This document shows positions 11,028 through 19,385 of a stretch of 56,287 bases of DNA, piece after piece. Origin of the DNA: Geobacter sp. UBA5608 (GTDB taxonomy: Bacteria > Desulfobacterota > Desulfuromonadia > Geobacterales > Pseudopelobacteraceae); assembly GCA_002424705.1 (NCBI GenBank), contig DIKW01000033.1:1-56287 (forward strand). Direction: 5' to 3'. A program made the position numbers and the translations under genes. Below the pieces are notes generated by a model. The model was not told the DNA's origin. It did not search any database and worked only from the letters and a program-made list of their open reading frames with translations. Numbering within the stretch: the first letter of the stretch is position 1; each line of letters opens with the position of its first letter.

Positions 11028-11954
11028 ATGGAAAAGATCAATATCGGCGGTCAGGCGGTGCTGGAAGGGGTGATGATGCGCGCCCCCCGGGCTATGGCCA
11101 TTGCCGTGCGCCGTCCCAGTGGTGAGATCGTCATCAAGCGCGAGCAGACGCCGCCCCTGTCGGAGCGCTTTCCGATCGTCAAGCTGCCGCTTTTGCGTGG
11201 TGCCGTGGCCCTGGTCACCTCGTTGATCATCGGCATCAAGGCCCTCAATTTCTCGGCCAACGAGGCGTTGGTGGAGGAGGAAGGCGCCGATGGTCAGGAA
11301 GCCAAGCAGGAAGAGCTTTCCTCCTGGGCATTGGCCGGCACCATGGTGGTGGCCTTTGGCTTCGGTATCGCCCTGTTCTTCGTGCTGCCGCTCTACCTGA
11401 CCAAGCTGCTGGTCCCGGTGATCGGTGACAACAACATCATCTTCAACCTGGTGGACGGCCTGATTCGGGTGGTGGTGTTCCTGCTCTACATCTGGTCCAT
11501 CGCCAAGATGAAGGATATCGAGCGGGTCTTTCAGTACCACGGCGCCGAGCATAAGACGATCTATGCCTTCGAAGAGGGGGCCGAGCTGACCCTGGAGAAC
11601 GTCAAGCGTTTCAGCCGGCTGCACCCCCGCTGCGGCACCAGCTTTCTGCTGATCGTGATGCTGGTCAGCATCGCCGTCTTTTCGCTGATCCCCAAGGCCT
11701 GGCCGTTTGTCTGGAAGGCCCTCTCGCGGGTGGTGCTGCTGCCGCTGATCGCCGGCATCTCTTACGAGTTCCTGAAGTGGAGCGCCAAGCATGACCAGCA
11801 TCCGCTGGTGAAGCTGGTGATCGCCCCTGGTCTGGCCCTGCAACGCCTGACCACCCGCGAGCCGGATGACGCCCAGCTGGAGGTGGCGATTTGTTCAGTC
11901 AAGGAAGCATTAGACGAAAATGGCGGCTATAGTGATGACCGCATCGTGGTGTAA
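11028..11954 (+). CDS. DUF1385 (YqhQ-like) membrane protein
   Basis: The 308-residue protein begins MEKINIGGQAVLEGVMMRAP, the hallmark of DUF1385/YqhQ. The N-terminal 70 residues are soluble. Hydrophobic segments follow at about 98-122, 137-158 and 200-240, around a conserved YHGAEHKTIYAFE block that suggests a metal or active site. The ATG follows the thyX stop with no gap. In many bacteria this family is encoded next to prfA and prmC, as here. The biochemical role is unknown to me. Confidence 0.88.
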   Translation: MEKINIGGQAVLEGVMMRAPRAMAIAVRRPSGEIVIKREQTPPLSERFPIVKLPLLRGAVALVTSLIIGIKALNFSANEALVEEEGADGQEAKQEELSSWALAGTMVVAFGFGIALFFVLPLYLTKLLVPVIGDNNIIFNLVDGLIRVVVFLLYIWSIAKMKDIERVFQYHGAEHKTIYAFEEGAELTLENVKRFSRLHPRCGTSFLLIVMLVSIAVFSLIPKAWPFVWKALSRVVLLPLIAGISYEFLKWSAKHDQHPLVKLVIAPGLALQRLTTREPDDAQLEVAICSVKEALDENGGYSDDRIVV

Positions 11955-11966
11955 GGAATAGAGAGC

Positions 11967-13034
11967 ATGTTCGATAAGATTCAAGACTTAGAGATCCGTT
12001 TTCAGGAGCTGGAGTCGCTGCTGTCCGATCCGACCGTGATCGCCAACCAGCCGGAGTTCCGCAAGCTGTCCCGTGAGCACGCCGACCTGGCCCCGCTGAT
12101 CGAGGCCTTTCGACGCTACAAAAAGGTGCTGGAAGAGCTGGACGAGAATAAGGAGTTGTTGGCTGATCCTGAGATGAAGGAGATGGCCGAGGAGGAGATC
12201 GGCCGCCTGAGTGAGGAAAAGGAGCGTCTTGACGCTGAGATCAAGATCCTGTTGCTGCCCAAGGACCCCAACGATTCCCGTGATGTGATCCTGGAGATCC
12301 GGGCCGGCACCGGTGGTGACGAGTCGGCCCTGTTTGCCGGCGACCTGTTCCGCATGTACTCCCGCTTTGCCGAGAAGAACCGCTGGAAGGTGGAGCTGCT
12401 CTCGGCCTCCGAATCGGAGCGGGGGGGCTACAAGGAAGTGATCGCCTCCATCGAGGGGCAGGACGTCTATGCCAAGCTCAAATACGAATCCGGTACGCAC
12501 CGCGTGCAGCGGGTGCCCGAGACCGAGGCCCAGGGCCGGATCCACACCTCGGCCTGCACCGTGGCGATCATGGCCGAGGCCGAGGATGTGGATATCGACA
12601 TCAACCCGGCCGACCTGAAGATCGACGTCTACCGCTCCTCCGGGGCCGGCGGCCAGCACGTCAACACCACCGATTCAGCGGTGCGGATCACCCACCTGCC
12701 CACCGGCACCGTGGTGGCCTGCCAGGAAGAACGCAGCCAGATCAAGAACCGGGCCAAGGCGATGAAGGTCCTCAAAACCCGCATCCTGGACACCATCCTG
12801 CAGGAGCAGAACGCCAAGATGGCCGCCGACCGCAAACAGCAGGTCGGTAGTGGCGACCGTTCCGAGCGGATCCGTACCTACAACTTCCCCCAGGGACGGA
12901 TGACCGATCACCGTATCGGTCTGACCCTCTACCGTCTGGATTCGATCATGGCCGGCGATATAGAAGAGATCACCGATGCCCTGCGGACCCACTATCAGAT
13001 GGAAGCGCTCCAAGCCCAAAGTGAAACCAACTGA
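11967..13034 (+). CDS. prfA: Peptide chain release factor 1
   Basis: This 355-residue factor reads UAA and UAG and triggers peptide release. The GGQ catalytic loop is in [15 protein letters not shown] (about residues 225-239). The codon-recognition PxT tripeptide is in [13 protein letters not shown]. Length and the N-terminal coiled coil are typical of RF1. It lies 12 bases after DUF1385 and overlaps prmC, whose product methylates the GGQ glutamine. Confidence 0.97.
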   Translation: MFDKIQDLEIRFQELESLLSDPTVIANQPEFRKLSREHADLAPLIEAFRRYKKVLEELDENKELLADPEMKEMAEEEIGRLSEEKERLDAEIKILLLPKDPNDSRDVILEIRAGTGGDESALFAGDLFRMYSRFAEKNRWKVELLSASESERGGYKEVIASIEGQDVYAKLKYESGTHRVQRVPETEAQGRIHTSACTVAIMAEAEDVDIDINPADLKIDVYRSSGAGGQHVNTTDSAVRITHLPTGTVVACQEERSQIKNRAKAMKVLKTRILDTILQEQNAKMAADRKQQVGSGDRSERIRTYNFPQGRMTDHRIGLTLYRLDSIMAGDIEEITDALRTHYQMEALQAQSETN

Positions 13035-13878
13035 CGAGACCTGGACCACCCTCAAGGTCCTGACCTGGACCACCGGCTACCTTTCGGAGAAAGGGGTCGC
13101 AAACGCACGTCGCGAGGCGGAGTGGTTGTTGTGTGAAGCCACCGGGCTGGATAGGGTCGGGCTGTACCTCAATTTCGAAAAGCCGATGAACGACGAGGAG
13201 CTGTCTGCCTACCGTGGCCTGGTGGCCCGCCGTGGCAAACGGGAACCGTTGCAGCATATCCTCGGCTCTCAAGAGTTTGATGGCCTCTCCTTTGCCGTTT
13301 CGCCAGCCGTGCTGATCCCCCGCCACGATACAGAAACCCTGCTGGAACAGGCCCTCAAGCAGGCCCCCCATGCCCGCAGTATCCTCGATATCGGCACCGG
13401 TTCCGGCTGTATCGCCATCGCTCTGGCCAAGCGGCTGCCAGAGGCGGCAGTGACTGCTGTTGATCTTTCTCCCGAGGCGCTGGCTGTAGCGCAGCGTAAT
13501 GCCGAAAGCCATGCCGTTGATGTTGAGTTTTTGCTCGGTTCCTTCTTTGAGCCGCTGGCTGGCCGTCGCTTTGAGCTGATCGTCTCCAACCCCCCCTACA
13601 TCACGACTGATGATCTCAACAGACTGCAACCCGAGGTGCGTGACCATGAACCGCGGCTGGCCCTGGATGGCGGGCCGGACGGTCTGGCTGCCTACCGGGT
13701 GATCATCAGCCAGGCAGCGGCACATCTGGAGCCGAACGGTTGGCTGCTGTTTGAGGTGGGGGCCGGACAATCCGAAGATGTTGCCGCACTGCTGGTGCAG
13801 GCCGGATTTGGTGGTATCATCACCGCCAGTGACCCTGGTGGTATCGAACGGGTGGTGGGAGGTTGCCATGGAGCGTGA
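13021..13878 (+). CDS. prmC: Release factor glutamine methyltransferase PrmC (HemK)
   Basis: This 285-residue SAM-dependent enzyme methylates the GGQ Gln of release factors. It has an N-terminal helical domain, then the SAM motif [15 protein letters not shown] and the catalytic NPPY motif in [13 protein letters not shown] (about residue 185). I place the start at GTG 13021, which overlaps prfA by 14 bases and gives a family-like length. An in-frame ATG at 12976 is the alternative. The end overlaps the next gene by 11 bases. Confidence 0.93.
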   Translation: MKPTDETWTTLKVLTWTTGYLSEKGVANARREAEWLLCEATGLDRVGLYLNFEKPMNDEELSAYRGLVARRGKREPLQHILGSQEFDGLSFAVSPAVLIPRHDTETLLEQALKQAPHARSILDIGTGSGCIAIALAKRLPEAAVTAVDLSPEALAVAQRNAESHAVDVEFLLGSFFEPLAGRRFELIVSNPPYITTDDLNRLQPEVRDHEPRLALDGGPDGLAAYRVIISQAAAHLEPNGWLLFEVGAGQSEDVAALLVQAGFGGIITASDPGGIERVVGGCHGA

Positions 13879-14419
13879 CGAGGCATTGCGGGTACTGGAG
13901 GAGGCCGATTGTCTGCTCGACCAGGCGACAGTTGATGCGGCCATCAGCAAGATGGCGGTTGAGATAACGGAGCGGATCGGCAAACTGAAGCCGTTGGTGT
14001 TCAGTGTGATGAACGGCGGCCTGATCTTCTGCGGACAACTGCTGACCCGTCTGCCGTTTCCGCTGGAAGTAGGCTATCTGCATGCCACCCGCTACGGCCG
14101 CGAGACTACCGGTGGCGATCTGGATTGGCAGGCCGTGCCGCAGCTCGAGATGGCGGGCCGTACCGTGCTGTTGGTGGATGACATCCTTGACGAAGGGGTG
14201 ACCCTCAAGGCCCTGGTGGACGAGTGCCTGGCCCGGGGTGCCCGGCAGGTGCTGACCGCCGTGCTGGTGGACAAGCTGCACGACCGCAAGGTACTGCCCG
14301 GCTACCGGGCCGACTTTACCGGCCTGGAGATCCCTGACCGCTTTGTGTTCGGCTATGGTCTGGATTATGACGGCATGTGGCGCAATGCGGCCGGCATCTA
14401 CGCCGTGAAGGGGTTGTAG
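13868..14419 (+). CDS. Purine (hypoxanthine/guanine) phosphoribosyltransferase
   Basis: This 183-residue type I PRTase salvages a purine base with PRPP. The PRPP loop is VLLVDDILDEGVTL (about residues 97-110) and the FSVMNGG segment is the pyrophosphate loop. ATG 13868 has GGGAGG seven bases upstream and overlaps prmC. The C-terminal FVFGYGLDYDGMWRN motif fits Hpt-type enzymes. A purine permease gene lies 135 bases downstream, which supports purine salvage. Hypoxanthine versus guanine preference cannot be read from the sequence. Confidence 0.9.
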   Translation: MERDEALRVLEEADCLLDQATVDAAISKMAVEITERIGKLKPLVFSVMNGGLIFCGQLLTRLPFPLEVGYLHATRYGRETTGGDLDWQAVPQLEMAGRTVLLVDDILDEGVTLKALVDECLARGARQVLTAVLVDKLHDRKVLPGYRADFTGLEIPDRFVFGYGLDYDGMWRNAAGIYAVKGL

Positions 14420-14540
14420 GAACGCACTATTTCCGCAATCTCTGCGTTGTGCTTCGCTCGTGCCTGCTCAACGTACGAGCACTGTACGCCTCCGCGGCAC
14501 TCGCTCCCACGCCTTGACCTTGAGAAACTATCGCGTTCCT
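14418..14540. repeat. Imperfect palindromic intergenic repeat, copy 2
   Basis: The element has terminal inverted ends AGGAACGC (14418-14425) and GCGTTCCT (14533-14540). Its core is CTCAACGTAC, then a short loop, then TGTACGCCTCCG. The left half has TGCGTTGTGCTTCGCTCG, matching copy 1 (GCGTTGGCTTCGTT). It fills the gap between the PRTase and permease genes and overlaps the PRTase stop codon. The permease ribosome binding site follows at once. Confidence 0.6.
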
Positions 14541-14554
14541 CGTTAAGGATTGCT

Positions 14555-15856
14555 ATGAAAAAATTCTTTGAATTCAACCGTTATAACACCTCCTATCGTC
14601 AGGAAACCCTGGCCGGGGTCACCACCTTCCTGACCATGGCCTATATCATCGTGGTCAATCCCGCCATCCTGGCGGTGGCCGGCATCCCCAAGGAGGCCCA
14701 GGTCACGGCCACCATCCTGGCCGCCGTGATCGGCTGTCTGGTGATGGCCTTCTGGGCCAAACGCCCCTTTGCTATCGCCCCCTACATGAGCGAGAACGCC
14801 TTTGTGGCCTTTGTGGTGGTCAAGGGGATGGGCTATTCCTGGCAGGTGGCCCTGGGGGCGGTCTTTTGGGCTGGCCTGGCCTTCCTGCTGTTGACGCTGT
14901 TTAAGGTGCGCTCCTGGCTGGCGGAATCGATCCCGCTGTCGCTCAAGGCCAGTTTTGCGGTGGGGATCGGTCTGTTCCTGACCTTTATCGGCCTGAACGA
15001 GGTGGGGCTGGTGGTGTTAGGGGTGCCGGGCGCGCCGGTTCGGCTGGGCAACATCGCCCAACCCACGGTGCTGCTGGCGATGGGCGGCTTTCTGCTGACG
15101 GCGGTGCTGTTTGCCCGCCGGGTCAACGGGGCGCTTTTGTACGGCATCGGCCTCACCACCCTGGCCTCGGTGCTGCTGGGGATCACCCCGCTGCCTGACA
15201 GCCTGGTCAGCCTGCCTCCATCATTGGCGCCGATCCTGTTCAAGCTGGATATCGCCGGTACCCTGCAGCCGGGCATCTTTCCGGTGGTGCTGATGATCTT
15301 TATGATGGCCTTTCTGGATACCATCGGCACCCTGCTGGGGCTTTCGATGCGGGCCGATCTGCTGGACAAGGACGGCAACCTGCCAGAGATCGAGCGGCCG
15401 ATGCTGGCCGATGCGGTGGCCACCACCATTGCGCCGCTGTTGGGCACCACCACCACCGGGGCCTACATCGAGTCGGCCACCGGCATCGCCGCCGGCGGGC
15501 GCACCGGCTTTACCGCCCTGGTGGTGGGCGGCCTGTTTGCCCTGTCGCTCTTTTTCGCCCCGCTGTTCACCATGGTGCCGGCCCACGCCTACGGCATCGC
15601 CCTGATCGTGATCGGCGCCCTGATGATCCAACCGGTCACCCGGCTGGATTTCGACGACTTCAGTGAATTGATCCCCGCCTTCCTGACCATTGCGCTGATG
15701 ATCTTCACCTACAACATCGGCGTGGGCATGACCGCCGGTCTGCTGTCCTATCCGCTGATCAAGCTCTGCACCGGCCGGGGGCGTGAGGTCTCCAGCGGGA
15801 TGTGGGTGCTGGCGCTGCTGTCGCTGTCGTTCTTTATCTTCATGCCCAAGGGCTGA
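14555..15856 (+). CDS. NCS2-family purine permease, AzgA-like
   Basis: This 433-residue integral membrane transporter has about 12-13 hydrophobic segments. The N-terminal FNRYNTSYRQETLAGVTTF and the AYIIVVNPAIL block are typical of the AzgA branch (adenine, guanine or hypoxanthine proton symport). TGAYIESATGIAAGGRTG near residue 300 is the family substrate/ion motif. ATG 14555 has AAGGA six bases upstream. Pairing with a purine phosphoribosyltransferase supports purine uptake and salvage. Confidence 0.9.
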   Translation: MKKFFEFNRYNTSYRQETLAGVTTFLTMAYIIVVNPAILAVAGIPKEAQVTATILAAVIGCLVMAFWAKRPFAIAPYMSENAFVAFVVVKGMGYSWQVALGAVFWAGLAFLLLTLFKVRSWLAESIPLSLKASFAVGIGLFLTFIGLNEVGLVVLGVPGAPVRLGNIAQPTVLLAMGGFLLTAVLFARRVNGALLYGIGLTTLASVLLGITPLPDSLVSLPPSLAPILFKLDIAGTLQPGIFPVVLMIFMMAFLDTIGTLLGLSMRADLLDKDGNLPEIERPMLADAVATTIAPLLGTTTTGAYIESATGIAAGGRTGFTALVVGGLFALSLFFAPLFTMVPAHAYGIALIVIGALMIQPVTRLDFDDFSELIPAFLTIALMIFTYNIGVGMTAGLLSYPLIKLCTGRGREVSSGMWVLALLSLSFFIFMPKG

Positions 15857-15880
15857 ACTGGTGCAGTCTGTGGTATGCAA

Positions 15881-15906
15881 AAAAGGCGGGGATTCCCCCG
15901 CCTTTT
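15881..15906. terminator. Bidirectional intrinsic terminator
   Basis: AAAAGGCGGG and CCCGCCTTTT form a 10-bp stem around GATTCC. It lies between the convergent permease (plus) and NIT-chemoreceptor (minus) genes and has A/T flanks on both sides. Confidence 0.8.
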
Positions 15907-15930
15907 GACGTTTGTAGAGTCGGGTCGGAT

Positions 15931-17919
15931 TTACAGGCGGAATCTGCCCACCAGCTGCTGCAGGTCCTGCGCCGTGCGGGAGAGCCCTGAGGCCGCGTCG
16001 GCGGTCTGATGGGCGCCCTTGGCAGTGTCCTGCACGACGTCGGTGATCTGATGGATGTTGCTGGATATCTCGCCGGTGACGGCGGTCTGTTCCTCGGCAG
16101 CGGTCGCTATCTGCTGCACCTGCAGGTTGACGTCGCTGATCGCTTCCAGGATCTGCTGCAGGGCATCGCCGGAACGGCGTGAACTGTCCATCCCCTTTTC
16201 CACCTCGCGAACCCCTTGCTCCATGGATGACACGGCGCCTTCAGTCTCTGCCTGAATGGCCTTGATCATCTCGCCGATCTCATGGGTGGCCTTGGTGGTG
16301 CGCTCCGCCAAGGCCCGCACCTCATCGGCCACCACAGCAAACCCCCGGCCCTGCTCCCCAGCCCGGGCCGCCTCGATGGCGGCATTTAAGGCCAGCAGAT
16401 TGGTCTGATCGGCGATATCCTCAATGGTGCCGACGATGGCGCCGATCTGGTCTGAGCGGGCCCCCAGCGATTCGACGGTGTGGGCCGACTCGCGCACCTT
16501 GTCGGCAATGGCCTGCATGCCGCAGATGGTCTCCTTGACCACAACGGCGCCGCTGTTGGCGGTCTGGGATGCGCGGTAGGCGCTGTCGGAGGCCAGGGTG
16601 CAGTTGTGGGAGATATCGTTGGAGGTGGCCGACATCTCCTCGCTGGCGGTGGCCACCGTGGCCGACTGGGCCGCCACCTCTTCGGCGGCCGTGGCGATCT
16701 GCTCGGCCGTGCCGTGTAGCTGGCTGGAGGCGGTGGCCACCTGGGTGGTGGTACCGCAGACCTGGGCGATAATGCCGTGGATGTTGGCCACAAACTGATT
16801 GAACCAGCGGGCCACCTCGCCCAGCTCATCGCGGCGGTCTTCCGCCAGCCGGCGGGTCAGGTCGCCTTCGCCCTGGGCGATGTCATGCAGCATCGTCACC
16901 AGCGTCTGCAACGGCTTGGTGATGCCGGCGATGATGGCGAAGCCAAGACCGATCGCCAGCATGCTGAAGATGACGGTAAGGGTAACACTGAAGATGAGTC
17001 CTCGTTTGGCCTGACTCGCCCTTTGTTCGGCCAGTTGCGTCAGGCTGGTGGCCAGCTTGTCTTCCAGCTCTTTGAGCAGATTGATCTTGGCGCTGATGGT
17101 GCCAAACCACTGCTCCGGGGCGATGCTGAAGCCGCTGCCGATTCCCTTGTCCAAAGCGGATCTGAGCATCTCTTCGGTCTGTTTGGTGGGCTGGGCAGTG
17201 GTCAGACGCTCTTGAAACTCTTTGACCAGCAGCGGATCGGCAAAGCGCTTGAAATTGTTCTGGCGCAGTTCCTCGGCGGCTGCAATCCGCACGACGCGCT
17301 GGTAGCTTGCGGCATCGCTGGCGTCTGCTGCCAGGATGCCATTGACCGTGGCCCGCAACTGCCCGCTGGACTCCTTCATCGCCTGGAAGGCGGTGTAGCC
17401 AAAGGCCTGGAGGGCGATGTCCGGGGCGGCGGCATTGCTGACCACGGCGTAGGCCACGTTGTGACAGGCGGCGATCAGGCCGGTGTAGTAGCCAAAGGAT
17501 TCCTTCGGTTCCATGGTCAGCGCATCCGCTGCGGCACGGATGGCCGCGATGCGCTGCAGGTCACTGGTAACGACGTCCAGTGCTGCCTTCAACGCATCGG
17601 CACGGTTTCCTTGGTCGGCAACCGTGGTCTGGAATGCTTTTAGTGCTCCGTCTACGGCCTGTCGTTGTTTGTGCAGTTCTTCCTTGAATTTTTCGCCTTT
17701 GGAGCCGAGGAAGCCGGCTGTTAGTCCCCGTTCCTTCTGCAGTTCGTGGACCAGCGCACCGCCTGAGACGGAGACCGTGATCAGTGCTTGGGTGGTGCGC
17801 ATGCTGGAAAGTGTGCGCAGATTGTCCAGCAGGTTCACGGTTGCGAAGATGATCATGCCGACGATAGGAATTGCCAGTACTAACAGCAGTTTGAGACTGA
17901 TTTTCATGTTCTTGAACAT
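15931..17919 (-). CDS. Chemoreceptor with periplasmic nitrate/nitrite-sensing (NIT) domain
   Basis: This 662-residue methyl-accepting chemotaxis protein has a first membrane helix at about residues 10-30. The periplasmic region (about 35-305) starts with the NIT-type block ALVHELQKERGLTAGFLGSKG. A second helix lies at about 308-332, then a HAMP domain (LHDIAQGEGDLTRRL) and an MCP signalling domain with the canonical [20 protein letters not shown] tip. NIT domains in related proteins respond to nitrate or nitrite. A perfect Crp/Fnr-type palindrome lies about 110 bases upstream, and the octaheme nitrite reductase 1.5 kb away has the same operator. GAGGTGA precedes the ATG. Confidence 0.92.
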   Translation of the reverse strand: MFKNMKISLKLLLVLAIPIVGMIIFATVNLLDNLRTLSSMRTTQALITVSVSGGALVHELQKERGLTAGFLGSKGEKFKEELHKQRQAVDGALKAFQTTVADQGNRADALKAALDVVTSDLQRIAAIRAAADALTMEPKESFGYYTGLIAACHNVAYAVVSNAAAPDIALQAFGYTAFQAMKESSGQLRATVNGILAADASDAASYQRVVRIAAAEELRQNNFKRFADPLLVKEFQERLTTAQPTKQTEEMLRSALDKGIGSGFSIAPEQWFGTISAKINLLKELEDKLATSLTQLAEQRASQAKRGLIFSVTLTVIFSMLAIGLGFAIIAGITKPLQTLVTMLHDIAQGEGDLTRRLAEDRRDELGEVARWFNQFVANIHGIIAQVCGTTTQVATASSQLHGTAEQIATAAEEVAAQSATVATASEEMSATSNDISHNCTLASDSAYRASQTANSGAVVVKETICGMQAIADKVRESAHTVESLGARSDQIGAIVGTIEDIADQTNLLALNAAIEAARAGEQGRGFAVVADEVRALAERTTKATHEIGEMIKAIQAETEGAVSSMEQGVREVEKGMDSSRRSGDALQQILEAISDVNLQVQQIATAAEEQTAVTGEISSNIHQITDVVQDTAKGAHQTADAASGLSRTAQDLQQLVGRFRL

Positions 17920-18016
17920 CGCTCACCTCGTGGCGTCTATTTTTAATGGGACAAACTATATCGGGATGGTCCTTTATGTGAAGCAATTACATCGACCATT
18001 TGGTGCAAAAAATGAA

Positions 18017-18040
18017 GTTTTTTGACAATGGTCAAAAAAC
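18017..18040. promoter_or_regulatory. Crp/Fnr-family operator upstream of NIT chemoreceptor
   Basis: GTTTTTTGAC and GTCAAAAAAC are perfect 10-base arms around AATG, giving the core TTGAC-N4-GTCAA. The centre is about 110 bases upstream of the chemoreceptor start. This half-site is what Fnr/NNR/DNR/HcpR-type regulators use. The regulator itself is not in the window. Confidence 0.7.
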
Positions 18041-18043
18041 AAA

Positions 18044-18070
18044 AACGGCGTCAGTGTTTCTGACGCCGTT
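18044..18070 (-). terminator. Intrinsic terminator after rubrerythrin-like gene
   Basis: AACGGCGTCAG and CTGACGCCGTT form an 11-bp stem around TGTTT. On the minus strand it is followed by a T-rich run. It ends the peroxiredoxin-rubrerythrin transcript and sits right beside the operator at 18017-18040. Confidence 0.8.
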
Positions 18071-18097
18071 GATCAAGTCTTCGAGATTGCGGAGCTG

Positions 18098-18550
18098 CTA
18101 GCCTTCGGTCAGCACCTTCTCGTCGTACATCGCCTCAATCTTGCGGCGATGCCCCAACTCAACCTCGGCAAAGGCCAAGAGGGTTTTCTGCAACTTGGGG
18201 TCTTCGGTCATGCCGGCCGCAGCCTTATACAGCTGGTAGGCACTTTCCTCGGTCTTGAGCGCGTAGGCCAGGATCTCCTGATAGGACATCTGGGGATGGA
18301 ACGGCACATCTTTCAGGTATTGGCCGATGGTGGCCTCCGGCAGCTTGCAGACCTTCAATTCGTCCAGTTTGTCCGGGTCAACCTTGGCAAAGACATCCTT
18401 GTGAGCGGCTTCTTCCTGGGCCAACTCTTCAAACATCTTGCGGCTGGCAGGGCTGATGGTCAGCTCAGCGGCCCGTTTGTAGAGTTGGTAGGCGGTCTCT
18501 TCACGCTCGATGGCAAAATCGATAACTTCCTGCAGTGATATGAAGCTCAC
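18098..18550 (-). CDS. Rubrerythrin-like diiron ferritin-family protein
   Basis: This 150-residue four-helix-bundle protein has duplicated ligand motifs: EREETAYQLYKRAAE with EEAAH, and KTEESAYQLYKAAAG with EVELGH. These are the Glu and Glu-x2-His ligands of a diiron site. There is no C-terminal rubredoxin Cys4 domain, so it is an erythrin/rubrerythrin-core protein, not a full rubrerythrin. Peroxide reduction is the likely role. The start is GTG 18550 with AGGAGG seven bases upstream. It lies 15 bases after the peroxiredoxin gene, and the two form an oxidative-stress operon. Confidence 0.9.
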   Translation of the reverse strand: MSFISLQEVIDFAIEREETAYQLYKRAAELTISPASRKMFEELAQEEAAHKDVFAKVDPDKLDELKVCKLPEATIGQYLKDVPFHPQMSYQEILAYALKTEESAYQLYKAAAGMTEDPKLQKTLLAFAEVELGHRRKIEAMYDEKVLTEG

Positions 18551-18565
18551 GTAACGTCCTCCTGT

Positions 18566-19036
18566 TTAGGTGCAATATTCGTCTATGTACGCCAGCACTT
18601 CGGCGGGATGCTGATCTGGCTTGGCCACCTTGGTCCAATGTTTTTTCAGGGTGCCGTCCGGCGCGATCAGGACGGTGGAGCGGATGACTCCGGAAACGGT
18701 CTTGCCGTACAGCGTCTTCTCACCATAGGCCTTGTAGGCCTTCATGACGGTTGCATTGGGGTCGGACAATAAGACCATGTTGAGTTCATGGTTGGCTATG
18801 AACTTTTGATGGGAATTGACCGAATCCTTGCTGATTCCCAGAATAAGAACGCCATGTTTGTCAAATTCTGGTTGTAGATCACGGAAACCGGTGGCCTCTT
18901 TGGTGCAACCGGAGGTGTTGTCCTTCGGGTAGAAAAACAAGAGCAGCCGTCTGCCGACGTAGTCTTCAAGGCGGTGCCGTTTGCCGTCACTTCCCTCAAG
19001 ATCGAAGCCTGGAGCAGGTTTGTCAATCAGCGGCAT
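18566..19036 (-). CDS. Peroxiredoxin, BCP/PrxQ type, lacking the usual resolving Cys
   Basis: This 156-residue thiol peroxidase carries the peroxidatic Cys at residue 44 in YPKDNTSGCTKEATGF. The partner Cys found five residues later in many BCPs is Thr49 here. The only other Cys is near the C-terminus (DEYCT). It may therefore work as a 1-Cys enzyme or use that distal Cys. I chose ATG 19036 (MPLIDKPAPGF) because AAGGAG lies just upstream and the longer ORF adds a non-family extension. It leads the peroxiredoxin-rubrerythrin operon and is divergent from the nitrite reductase. Confidence 0.92.
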   Translation of the reverse strand: MPLIDKPAPGFDLEGSDGKRHRLEDYVGRRLLLFFYPKDNTSGCTKEATGFRDLQPEFDKHGVLILGISKDSVNSHQKFIANHELNMVLLSDPNATVMKAYKAYGEKTLYGKTVSGVIRSTVLIAPDGTLKKHWTKVAKPDQHPAEVLAYIDEYCT

Positions 19037-19074
19037 GACCGCGCTCCTTGTCCAACTGAGATTTGTGTTTAGTG

Positions 19075-19102
19075 TGTATACCAAGTACAGCAGAAAAGTC
19101 AA
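19075..19102 (-). promoter_or_regulatory. Sigma-70-like promoter for the peroxiredoxin operon
   Basis: On the minus strand TTGACT (19097-19102) and TATACA (19075-19080) are separated by 16 bases. They point to the peroxiredoxin start at 19036. Confidence 0.55.
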
Positions 19103-19145
19103 CATCTCGTAATTTATATATATAGAAACAATGGGTTAGAAAAAT

Positions 19146-19187
19146 TTGACTTTGGTCAAACTTGGTTTATGAATATGACAGTAGTAT
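19146..19187 (+). promoter_or_regulatory. Crp/Fnr-family operator and candidate -10 for nitrite reductase
   Basis: TTGAC-TTTG-GTCAA at 19146-19159 is a perfect palindrome with 6-base arms TTTGAC/GTCAAA. If it acts as a class II site centred at -41.5, the -10 hexamer falls exactly on TAGTAT (19182-19187). That would give a leader of about 190 bases before the reductase ATG at 19386. The rest of the 349-base divergent region (19037-19385) holds the peroxiredoxin promoter and no other recognisable feature. Confidence 0.65.
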
Positions 19188-19385
19188 CCGCCACACTCGA
19201 GATTGTATACGGCGTTTCAGCATACTTCCCGTGCGGTGTCACGTAGATGTTGTCTGTGACTCAAGCCGGCAGCCCGCATGTCAGGGATGAGGTGCTTCAA
19301 GCTGGTAACGAGATTTTTGTCCGCAAGGTTGTTTGTAGTTACGGTTGTGCAGCTACCATTATCAACACATGAAAGGAGAATGAAC

